Virus record (IMG/VR): IMGVR_UViG_3300022752_000454
Location: 1-21,338 of that record
DNA: 21,338 bases
Source of the DNA: a virus
Strand: one strand, 5' to 3'
Each line of letters opens with the position of its first letter. Position 1 is the stretch's first letter. Below, piece by piece: positions 13,951 to 20,990 of the stretch. Below the pieces are notes generated by a model that searched no databases, was not told the DNA's origin, and saw only the letters and a program-made list of their open reading frames with translations. The translations under genes and the position numbers were made by a program.

Positions 13951-14916
13951 ATGAAAATACTTTTTACGGCTGATATACATATAAAATTAGGTCAAAAAAA
14001 TGTTCCTGTAGAATGGGCTAAAAATAGATATAATTTGTTATGGAAAGCATTGCTTGAACAACAAGTTAAAGCAGATTTATTTATTATAGGCGGAGATGTA
14101 TTTGATAAATTGCCTAATATGGAAGAATTAGAAGTTTATTTTGATCTAATAAGTCATTGTACAATACCTACTATTATATATAGTGGTAATCATGAAGCAG
14201 TTAAAAAATCTACTACATTTATGACGAATTTAGCCAAAGCCACTAATTTAATGAGTAATAAACGTAATGTTATAGTTATTGACGATTACTATAGTGATTA
14301 TGGAATAGAATTTGTTCCTTATAATAAACTAAAAGATTTTGAACAAAATAATCCTTGGCCTGAAGGTGGTAATGTATTATGTACGCATGTTCGTGGAGAA
14401 ATACCGCCACACGTTACCGCAGAAGTTAATCTTGATATTTTTAATAATTGGAGCGTTGTATTAGCAGGTGATTTACATAGCTATGAAAATTGTCAGCGTA
14501 ATATATTATATCCTGGTAGTCCTATTACTACCAGTTTTCACAGAGATTTTGTACAAACTGGTATAATACTTTTAGATACTGAAACATTAGAACATAACTG
14601 GATTAAACTAGAATTACCACAATTAATAAGAAAAACTATAGGTGTTGGAGACCCTAAACCGCCTACACCTTATCATCATACAATTTATCAAGTTGAAGGT
14701 GATTTACAAGAACTAGGCGAATTAGAAGATAGTGATCTAATAGATAAAAAAGTCATTAAACGTAACAGTGATGTACAGCTTATGTTGGATAATGATATGA
14801 CATTAGTTGAAGAAGTTAGAGAATATTTACAATATATACTACAACTTCCAGCTGTAACTATTGATAAAGCTGTACTAGAAGTACAAAATCAACTGGATAA
14901 AATAGAGCATGATTAA
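13951..14916 (+). CDS. sbcD: SbcD/Mre11-type nuclease subunit (T4 gp47 / T5 D12-like)
   Basis: Encodes 321 aa. The calcineurin-like phosphoesterase motifs appear in order: D8 and H10 (FTADIHIKLG), IIGGDVFDKLP, IYSGNHEAV, LCTHVRGEIPP and VLAGDLHSYENCQ, then ILYPGSPITTSFHR. These bind two Mn ions and cut DNA ends and hairpins when joined to the SbcC-type ATPase encoded at 15075. The C-terminal 90 residues hold the capping region and the segment that contacts the SbcC coiled coil. Phage versions resect ends for recombination-dependent replication and can degrade host DNA. Shine-Dalgarno AGGAAA lies at 13941-13946. The stop overlaps the 59-aa gene that follows. An internal terminator-like hairpin lies at 14513-14538. 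Confidence 0.92.
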   Translation: MKILFTADIHIKLGQKNVPVEWAKNRYNLLWKALLEQQVKADLFIIGGDVFDKLPNMEELEVYFDLISHCTIPTIIYSGNHEAVKKSTTFMTNLAKATNLMSNKRNVIVIDDYYSDYGIEFVPYNKLKDFEQNNPWPEGGNVLCTHVRGEIPPHVTAEVNLDIFNNWSVVLAGDLHSYENCQRNILYPGSPITTSFHRDFVQTGIILLDTETLEHNWIKLELPQLIRKTIGVGDPKPPTPYHHTIYQVEGDLQELGELEDSDLIDKKVIKRNSDVQLMLDNDMTLVEEVREYLQYILQLPAVTIDKAVLEVQNQLDKIEHD

Positions 14917-15088
14917 CACAGATTATCATCCTAATTTTTACTATGTTGCTAAAATACTTGCTGAACGTAAACATGGTTCGCAAGACTGTTGGCAGCTAGA
15001 ATTTGAAAATGCTGTTGATATAATACTGTTAATAGAACAATTAGGTTATTTAAATAAACGGAAGTTTTGGAGCAATGATAACAATTAA
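14909..15088 (+). CDS. Tiny protein nested between sbcD and sbcC (59 aa), unknown
   Basis: A 59-aa open frame fills the 158-nt space between the nuclease subunits: it begins MINTDYHPNFYYVAKILAE, has a central helix (CWQLEFENAVDIILLIEQLG) and ends in a basic/Asn tail. The ATG overlaps the end of sbcD by 8 nt and the stop lies 14 nt inside sbcC, the same tight overlap used by genuine genes here. It has no strong Shine-Dalgarno and probably depends on coupling. No family is recognised; a structural adaptor for the SbcCD pair is possible but only by position. Confidence 0.6.
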   Translation: MINTDYHPNFYYVAKILAERKHGSQDCWQLEFENAVDIILLIEQLGYLNKRKFWSNDNN

Positions 15089-16877
15089 AGAATTGCGCTG
15101 GAGTAATTGTTTTAGTTATGGTAGTAATAATACTATAAATTTTTTAAAATCTCCACTAACACAGCTTGTAGGTAAAAATGGTCATGGTAAAAGTAGTATT
15201 GCACTTATATTAGAAGAAGTATTGTTTAATAAAAATAGTAAAAATATTAAAAAAAGTGATATTCTTAATAGATATGTTAAAGATAAAACATATACTATTG
15301 AACTTGATTTAAATCGTGATGAAAATGAGTATAGTATAAAAACTACTCGTGGAACAACTCAAACTGTTAAATTATTAAAAAATGGTAAAGATATTAGTGC
15401 ACATACCGCTACACAAACTTATAAAATTATTGAAGATATAATAGGCATTGATCATAAAAGTTTTGCACAAATAGTATATCAAAGTAATGCTATGAGTTTA
15501 GAATTTTTAACAAGTGCAGATACGGCCCGCAAAAAATTTCTTATAGAAATATTAAATCTTAGTAAGTATACTAAAGCTAGCGAAGTATTTAAAGATATTT
15601 CCTTAGAACTAGGTAAAGAAATTAGTAGTACACAAGCTAAAGTTAATACTGTTAGGAGCTGGCTAGATAAGTATGAAAAAACTGATTTAACACCAAAAAA
15701 TCTTAATTTAGTAGAAACTTTAGATAGTAAACTAGAAACTAAATGTGCTGAAATTGGTCTAGAAATTGCTAATCTAGATAAAACAAATCGTAAAATTATA
15801 CAAAATAATACTTATAAACAACAACTTAGTATAATTAATTTAGATTTTTCTAGTTGTAAAACTGTAGATTTAAAAGAAATTAATAAACTACAAGAAGAAC
15901 AAACAGAAAATATGAAAACCGTAAAAGACGGTGAATTATTTATAAAGAAACTAAAAAATTTAAGTGGTATATGTCCTACTTGTTTTAGTCACATTGACAG
16001 TACAAAAACTCAAGAATTAATTAAAACTAAAGATTATGAAGTTGAAATGGCTAGAGCTAGTGCTGCTGCTGCATTAATTAAACGTAATGAACTAGAAAAA
16101 TTAGATAAACAATATAAAGAAACTTTAAAAGCACAACAAGATTTTGAAAGACTGCATCAATTAATTGACAATATATTACCAACAAAAACACTAGATAAAA
16201 ATGAATTAGAAAATCAATATGATAATTTAGCTAGAACTATACAAGAAACTAAACAGCGTATTAAATTAGCTGAGGATGAAAATATTCGAATACAAGCACA
16301 CAATAGTAAAATAGATACTATTCGTCAACAGCTTGAAGAAATGAAAGAAGAATTAGAAGAATATAGCTTTCAGCTACATTTAATGACAGAACGTATGAGT
16401 ATACTTCAAGTACTTACAAAAACATTTTCAACAACAGGATTAGTAGCATATAAAATTGAATGTTTAGTTAAAGATCTAGAATTAATTACTAATGGATATT
16501 TAGTTGATCTTAGTGATGGAAGATTTCAAATTAGTTTTAAAGTAAATAGCAGCGATAAATTATTAGTAGTAATTACTGATAATGGAAAAGATATTGATAT
16601 TAATGCACTTAGTGGCGGTGAAAAAGCCCGTGTAAATGTAGCCACATTACTAGCTATACGCAAATTAATGCAAACATTATCAAGTAGCAGAATTAATTTA
16701 TTAATTTTAGATGAAACAGTAGAAGCACTAGATATAGATGGTAAAGAAAAACTTGTAGAAGTATTACTAGAAGAAGAACATCTTAATACATTTTTAGTGT
16801 CGCATGGATTTAGTCACCCACTTTTAGAGAAAGTAAATGTTATTAAACATGCTAATATATCTCGCATTGAAAGATAA
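15075..16877 (+). CDS. sbcC: SbcC/Rad50-type ATPase subunit (T4 gp46 / T5 D13-like)
   Basis: Encodes 600 aa, compact compared with bacterial SbcC (about 1,050 aa). It has Walker A GKNGHGKSS (33-41), a Q-loop near IVYQSNAMSLEFL, two coiled-coil arms, and a zinc hook C300-P-T-C303 (GICPTCFSHI). The second ATPase half carries the signature ALSGGEKARVNVATLLA, Walker B INLLILDETVEALD and the switch histidine in FLVSHGF. The head dimer binds ATP and opens the SbcD nuclease to DNA; the hook dimerises the arms. The arms are short, roughly 120 residues each way, so DNA tethering reach is reduced. TTGGAG at 15067-15072 is a close-spaced Shine-Dalgarno, and the start lies inside the 59-aa gene. Confidence 0.93.
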   Translation: MITIKELRWSNCFSYGSNNTINFLKSPLTQLVGKNGHGKSSIALILEEVLFNKNSKNIKKSDILNRYVKDKTYTIELDLNRDENEYSIKTTRGTTQTVKLLKNGKDISAHTATQTYKIIEDIIGIDHKSFAQIVYQSNAMSLEFLTSADTARKKFLIEILNLSKYTKASEVFKDISLELGKEISSTQAKVNTVRSWLDKYEKTDLTPKNLNLVETLDSKLETKCAEIGLEIANLDKTNRKIIQNNTYKQQLSIINLDFSSCKTVDLKEINKLQEEQTENMKTVKDGELFIKKLKNLSGICPTCFSHIDSTKTQELIKTKDYEVEMARASAAAALIKRNELEKLDKQYKETLKAQQDFERLHQLIDNILPTKTLDKNELENQYDNLARTIQETKQRIKLAEDENIRIQAHNSKIDTIRQQLEEMKEELEEYSFQLHLMTERMSILQVLTKTFSTTGLVAYKIECLVKDLELITNGYLVDLSDGRFQISFKVNSSDKLLVVITDNGKDIDINALSGGEKARVNVATLLAIRKLMQTLSSSRINLLILDETVEALDIDGKEKLVEVLLEEEHLNTFLVSHGFSHPLLEKVNVIKHANISRIER

Positions 16878-16881
16878 TATC

Positions 16882-17052
16882 ATGCGTGCTAAATATTATG
16901 AAAAAGTATTAAATAAATACAATAAAAAGCATGAATTAGAAACCGAAAAAATAGAACAACTTGAAATAACTAGTTTATATACAGATAGTAAAGGATATAT
17001 AGATTGGACTAAGTTGGCTAAACATGTTAATGAGGCTACAAGTGGTAGATAG
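16882..17052 (+). CDS. Small unknown protein (56 aa) between SbcC and resolvase
   Basis: Encodes 56 aa from ATG 16882, 4 nt after the sbcC stop; the frame is also open upstream inside sbcC, but those residues are hydrophobic by-products. The product is highly charged and helical (MRAKYYEKVLNKYNKKHELE), followed by YTDSKGYIDWTKLAKHVNEA. It overlaps the resolvase start by 11 nt. No family is recognised. Placement in the D13-D14 gap is the only context; existence as a real gene is likely because it fills the space with correct overlaps. Confidence 0.6.
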   Translation: MRAKYYEKVLNKYNKKHELETEKIEQLEITSLYTDSKGYIDWTKLAKHVNEATSGR

Positions 17053-17500
17053 TAGGGCTAAAGGCAATAGAACAGAGATATTAGCGCGAGATATGCTTCG
17101 TAAATATACTGGTTTACCCTGGGAACGAGTTCCTAGTAGTGGCGCACTAGATCCTAAACATGGATTAAAAGGAGATTTATATATACCTAGTAAAAATAAT
17201 TTATATTGTGTTGAAGTAAAAGGTTATGCAGAAGATCATATTAACAGTGGATTACTAACACATAAAACTCCACAAATTTTGGAGTGGTGGCAGCAAACAC
17301 AACGTCAAGCACATCAAGTAGATAAAATGCCGCTATTAATATTTAAATATGATCGCAGCAAATTATTTGGTGCTACAAGTATTGTTTGTGATAATATGAT
17401 GGAAAAACGGTGGTTATTATTTTATTCACAAAATTATGAATTCTATATGTTTTTACTAGAAGATTGGCTTCAGAACAGCAAAACTAAATTTATAGATTGA
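17042..17500 (+). CDS. Hjc-like Holliday junction resolvase / PD-(D/E)xK nuclease (T5 D14-like)
   Basis: Encodes 152 aa from GTG 17042, preferred over ATG 17024 or 17030 because GAGG at 17032-17035 is spaced 6 nt before it. The archaeal-Hjc-type nuclease pattern is complete: E12 (SRAKGNRTEI), D45 in GLKGDLYIP, then E58-x-K60 in CVEVKGY. VPSSGALDP upstream of the catalytic Asp is typical of the family. A basic helix (WWQQTQRQAHQVDK) and a C-terminal strand (PLLIFKYDRS) complete the fold. It should cleave four-way junctions, resolving recombination intermediates before packaging. Position between the SbcC-like gene and flap endonuclease matches D14. It ends just before promoter 17497-17525; the -35 of that promoter overlaps its last codon and stop. 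Confidence 0.85.
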   Translation: MVDSRAKGNRTEILARDMLRKYTGLPWERVPSSGALDPKHGLKGDLYIPSKNNLYCVEVKGYAEDHINSGLLTHKTPQILEWWQQTQRQAHQVDKMPLLIFKYDRSKLFGATSIVCDNMMEKRWLLFYSQNYEFYMFLLEDWLQNSKTKFID

Positions 17501-17525
17501 CTTTTGTTATCAATAGTGTTATAAT
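17497..17525 (+). promoter_or_regulatory. Sigma70-like promoter for the flap endonuclease-dut-nrdJ operon
   Basis: TTGACT (17497-17502), 17-bp spacer, TATAAT (17520-17525). The -35 matches five of six consensus bases and the -10 is perfect. The expected start site is near 17532, giving a leader of about 17 nt with no Shine-Dalgarno before ATG 17549. The 9-mer TTGTTATCA at 17504-17512 also occurs at the SSB promoter (12870-12878). Confidence 0.82.
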
Positions 17526-17548
17526 AATAAATTACACATTAAAATAAT

Positions 17549-18385
17549 ATGAAAACATTTAAACAGTTTGAACTTACAAATAAAACACTAATGATAGTTG
17601 ATGCACTTAATCTTGCATTTCGCTATAAACATAGTAAAGCTAAAGATTTTGCAGAAGATTATTTACATACTGTAGAAAGTTTAGCAAAAAGCTATCGTGC
17701 ACAAAATGTAATTATAGCTGCAGATCAAGGATCTAGTAGTTATCGTAAAACTATTTATGCTAATTACAAGCAAAATCGTAAAGATAAATATGAACAACAA
17801 ACAGAAGCTGAAAAATTAGAATTTGAATTATTTTTTGAAGATTTTAGTAAAACATTAGAATTATTAACGGAATATTATCCAGTATTAAAATTTCAAGGTG
17901 TAGAAGCTGATGATATTGCTGCTTATATTGTGGCCAAACAACATCGACTACAAATTGATCAAATATGGCTAATTTCAAGCGATAAAGATTGGGATTTATT
18001 AATTAAACCTAATACATCAAGATTTAGCTATATTACCAGAAAAGAAATTACTTGGGAAAACTGGACAGATCACTATACATTTGAACCAGAACAATATATT
18101 CATATTAAATGCCTTATAGGTGATAGTGGCGACAATGTTCCTGGTGTAGCTGGAGTTGGACCTAAACGTGCACAACAATTAATCGAAGAATATGGTACTA
18201 CTTGGGATATTATTAACAGTATTCCAATCAGTGGTAAATACAAATATATTGAAGCCATTAATCAATCAAAAACACAATTAATGCTTAATTATCAACTAAT
18301 GGATTTAGTAACCTATTGTAGTGATGCAATAGGTACTGAAAATTGTAAACAAATTGATGAAACACTAAAACTATGTTTAAAATAA
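17549..18385 (+). CDS. 5'-3' exonuclease / flap endonuclease (T5 D15-like)
   Basis: Encodes 278 aa, close to T5 flap endonuclease (291 aa). The metal-binding acids are visible: D18 (MIVDALNLAFRY), AADQG, E119-D121-D122 (VEADDIAAY), SSDKDWDLL and D192/D195 in the H3TH motif GDSGDNVPGVAGVGPKRA (from residue 191). The helical-arch basic stretch SSYRKTIYANYKQNRKDKY binds the flap. It removes RNA primers and 5' flaps, the activity missing from the polymerase at 8792, and works with the split ligase. It is the first gene of its operon with no Shine-Dalgarno. The 3' end overlaps dut by 13 nt. Confidence 0.94.
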   Translation: MKTFKQFELTNKTLMIVDALNLAFRYKHSKAKDFAEDYLHTVESLAKSYRAQNVIIAADQGSSSYRKTIYANYKQNRKDKYEQQTEAEKLEFELFFEDFSKTLELLTEYYPVLKFQGVEADDIAAYIVAKQHRLQIDQIWLISSDKDWDLLIKPNTSRFSYITRKEITWENWTDHYTFEPEQYIHIKCLIGDSGDNVPGVAGVGPKRAQQLIEEYGTTWDIINSIPISGKYKYIEAINQSKTQLMLNYQLMDLVTYCSDAIGTENCKQIDETLKLCLK

Positions 18386-18801
18386 AAGAAATTGAGTGTA
18401 GAGTAGACAACGCAGCCTACTTACCAAAACGATCCAATCCTACTGACGCAGGAGCAGATTTACGCAGCACCGAAACTTTAGATATTTATCCTGGTGAAAC
18501 AAAACTTGTTGATACTGGTGTAGCTGTAAAAATTCCAGAGGGCTTTGCTGGGTTAGTATTTAATAGATCGGGACAAGGCAAAAAGGGAATTATACTACTT
18601 AACTCCGTAGGCGTTATTGATAGTGACTATCGTGGAAATATAAAAATAGCACTAAAAAATATTGGCGAAGATAAGTATGAAATTAATATAGGTGACAGAA
18701 TTGCACAACTAGTAATTATTCCCATAATTATTTGTGATTTTGTTGATAGCTGGAATGATACAAAACGTGGTACTGGAGGATTTGGCAGTACTGGAAAATA
18801 G
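18373..18801 (+). CDS. dut: dUTPase (trimeric, all-beta)
   Basis: Encodes 142 aa with all five family motifs: motif 1 DAGADLRS, motif 2 NRSGQGKKGI, motif 3 GVIDSDYRGNIKI, motif 4 GDRIAQLVIIPI and motif 5 RGTGGFGSTGK. The catalytic Asp is in motif 3 and the C-terminal motif 5 arm closes on a neighbouring subunit. It hydrolyses dUTP to dUMP and pyrophosphate, keeping uracil out of phage DNA and feeding thymidylate synthesis. Motif 2 has Gln-Gly-Lys after RSG, a small variation on the common RSGLA. It overlaps the flap endonuclease gene by 13 nt and is followed after 8 nt by nrdJ. Short length excludes an SSB- or kinase-fused form. Confidence 0.95.
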   Translation: MFKIKEIECRVDNAAYLPKRSNPTDAGADLRSTETLDIYPGETKLVDTGVAVKIPEGFAGLVFNRSGQGKKGIILLNSVGVIDSDYRGNIKIALKNIGEDKYEINIGDRIAQLVIIPIIICDFVDSWNDTKRGTGGFGSTGK

Positions 18802-18809
18802 GAGATATT

Positions 18810-20774
18810 ATGCAAGTAAGCACACGCGCACAAGTAATTACTAGACGAACTTATAATAGGCCAACTAGTGATGATGGTAAACAGTTTGAAAACTGGCAGC
18901 AAACTGTTAGGCGAGTTAAGGATCATCAACATTGGCTATGGGAGCGAGCAGTTGGTCGTCAGCTCTACTTTCATGAGGTAGAAGAATTAGATGAACTAGA
19001 AAAATTAATGCTGGAACGTAAAGTATTAATGGCTGGGCGTACACTTTGGTTAGGTGGTACAACAGTAGCTAAAACTAGAGAAGCTAGTCAATTTAATTGT
19101 AGTTTTACTCATGTAGAAACAGTATATGATGTAGTTGATGTATTATGGTTATTACTTCAAGGATGCGGAGTAGGATTTAAACCTATTGTAGGTACACTAA
19201 ATGGATTCTCAAAACCAATTAAAAATATTCAAGTTGTTAAAAGTCAACGAACAGCTAAGGGTGGACTTGAATACAATGTTGAAACCTGGGATGCAGCAAC
19301 AAAAACTTGGACTATACAAATTGGAGACAGTGCTGAAGCGTGGGCCAAATCTATTGGAAAGCTTCTTGCGGGCAAGTATCCTGCTAATACTCTTATACTT
19401 GATTTTAGTCAATTAAGACCTGCCGGTGAAAGATTAAAAGGATATGGGTGGATTTCAAGCGGTGATAGTGCTATCTCAAAAGCTTATGTTGCAATTGCCA
19501 ACATTCTTAATGGTCGGGCTGATAGCCTTCTTACTAGGATGGATATTCTTGATATTATTAATCATCTTGGAACGATCTTATCCAGTCGTAGAAGTGCTGA
19601 AATTGCTCTTTTTGACTATGGTCAACCGGAATGGCAAGAATTTGCAGTAGCTAAAAAAGATTTTTGGCTGTATAATCGAGAACATCGTCAACAATCAAAT
19701 AACAGCCTAGTATTCAAAGAAAAGCCAACACGCCAAGAGTTAAAAGAAATTTTTAATCTTATGCTAGAGGCTGGTGGTAGTGAACCAGGATTTATTAATG
19801 AACAAGAAGCTCTTAGACGTGCTCCGTGGTTTAAAGGAGCAAATCCTTGTGTTGAAATCTTGTTGGGAAACAAAAGCTTCTGTAACCTTACAGAAACGGA
19901 TATCTCCAAGTTTAAAGGTAATACCGCAGGATTACACGATGCGATCAGATTGGCTGCCAGGGCAAATTATCGTCAAACCTGTGTTAATCTTAAAGACGGG
20001 ATCTTACAAGAAGCTTGGCACCTTAACAACTATTTCTTACGTCTCTGTGGAGTAGGATTAACAGGTATTGCTATGCGCCCAGATATGACTAGTTATGACT
20101 ATGAATATTTAAAGCGCACTGCTACATCAAGTGCCATTTCAATGGCTGATGAACTAGGTTTACCTAGTCCTAAGAATGTTACTTGTATTAAACCTAGTGG
20201 AACACTGTCAAAAATTATGGATTGTACTGAAGGCGTACATAAGCCCCTAGGAAAGTATATTTTTAACAATGTACAATTTAGTACTTATGATCCTATGATT
20301 CCACTACTACGAGATAGTGGCTATAAAGTAATTAATCACCCTACAGATCCAACCGGTGTACTAGTAACATTTCCAGTAGAGTGGAAAGATGTACCTTTTC
20401 ATAAGGAAAACGGTAAAGAAGTTAATCTTGAAAGTGCTGTTTATCAACTAGAACGCTATAAATTACTACAAACTAGTTGGGCACAACAAAATACTAGTGT
20501 AACTATTAGTTATGATCCTAGTGAGGTTACAGAGATTATTGACTGGTTGTTAAATAACTGGGATTGTTATGTAGGGGTTAGTTTTATTTATAGAACAGAT
20601 CCTACTAAAACTGCTCAAGATTTAGGTTATCTTTACCTTCCACAAGAAGTTGTAGATGAAAAAACTTATAAAGACTATGTTTACAATTTAAAATCAATTG
20701 ATATTGAAAGTGCTAACAGTTTTGACGAATTATTAGATGATGAATGCATATCAGGAGTTTGCCCCGTAAAATGA
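18810..20774 (+). CDS. nrdJ: Class II (adenosylcobalamin-dependent) ribonucleotide reductase, monomeric type
   Basis: Encodes 654 aa, somewhat shorter than the Lactobacillus leichmannii enzyme (739 aa). It reduces ribonucleoside triphosphates using a thiyl radical made from coenzyme B12. Active-site residues align by spacing: first redox Cys C97 (FNCSFTHV), radical Cys C347 and E349 (NPCVEILLG), second redox Cys C358 (FCNLTE), and the C-terminal shuttle pair C646/C651 (CISGVC). The 11- and 5-residue spacings equal those of the L. leichmannii enzyme. Other family motifs are LLQGCGVGF, VGLTGIAMRP and CIKPSGTLSKIMDCTEGVH. Shine-Dalgarno AGGAG precedes the ATG. A host or environmental supply of B12 is required. 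No NrdA/B genes lie in the window. Confidence 0.93.
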   Translation: MQVSTRAQVITRRTYNRPTSDDGKQFENWQQTVRRVKDHQHWLWERAVGRQLYFHEVEELDELEKLMLERKVLMAGRTLWLGGTTVAKTREASQFNCSFTHVETVYDVVDVLWLLLQGCGVGFKPIVGTLNGFSKPIKNIQVVKSQRTAKGGLEYNVETWDAATKTWTIQIGDSAEAWAKSIGKLLAGKYPANTLILDFSQLRPAGERLKGYGWISSGDSAISKAYVAIANILNGRADSLLTRMDILDIINHLGTILSSRRSAEIALFDYGQPEWQEFAVAKKDFWLYNREHRQQSNNSLVFKEKPTRQELKEIFNLMLEAGGSEPGFINEQEALRRAPWFKGANPCVEILLGNKSFCNLTETDISKFKGNTAGLHDAIRLAARANYRQTCVNLKDGILQEAWHLNNYFLRLCGVGLTGIAMRPDMTSYDYEYLKRTATSSAISMADELGLPSPKNVTCIKPSGTLSKIMDCTEGVHKPLGKYIFNNVQFSTYDPMIPLLRDSGYKVINHPTDPTGVLVTFPVEWKDVPFHKENGKEVNLESAVYQLERYKLLQTSWAQQNTSVTISYDPSEVTEIIDWLLNNWDCYVGVSFIYRTDPTKTAQDLGYLYLPQEVVDEKTYKDYVYNLKSIDIESANSFDELLDDECISGVCPVK

Positions 20775-20950
20775 ATAATATAGAGTTTAATTTTAAAATA
20801 ACTTATGAAGAAGCAAATATAATTTTAGCTGGATTACAAGAATTACCTGCTAAAATCTCTAATCCACTAACCGCTAAACTTCAGCAACAAGCTCAAGAAC
20901 AATTAAATAAACAGGATAAAGTAACACCTAATTTAGAAGTAGTACAATAA
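20771..20950 (+). CDS. Small phage protein downstream of nrdJ (59 aa), unknown
   Basis: Encodes 59 aa from ATG 20771, which overlaps the nrdJ stop as ATGA; an upstream in-frame ATG at 20744 lies within nrdJ and is rejected. The sequence starts MNNIEFNFKITYEEANIILA, then QELPAKISNPL and a Gln-rich helix (KLQQQAQEQLNKQ). This strand-plus-two-helices plan recalls small proteins common in tailed-phage genomes, but I cannot name one. Tight coupling with nrdJ suggests co-expression; a link to nucleotide metabolism is only positional. A bidirectional terminator follows. Confidence 0.7.
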   Translation: MNNIEFNFKITYEEANIILAGLQELPAKISNPLTAKLQQQAQEQLNKQDKVTPNLEVVQ

Positions 20951-20990
20951 ATAAAAAACCCAGTAGAATAAATCTACTGGGTTTTTTATT
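20951..20990. terminator. Bidirectional terminator between convergent genes
   Basis: A 9-bp stem (CCCAGTAGA at 20959-20967 with TCTACTGGG at 20973-20981) is extended by six A-T pairs formed by the flanking A- and T-runs, with a 5-nt loop. The T-run serves the + strand operon ending at 20950 and the A-run, read in reverse, serves the minus-strand gene ending at 20991. Confidence 0.9.
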
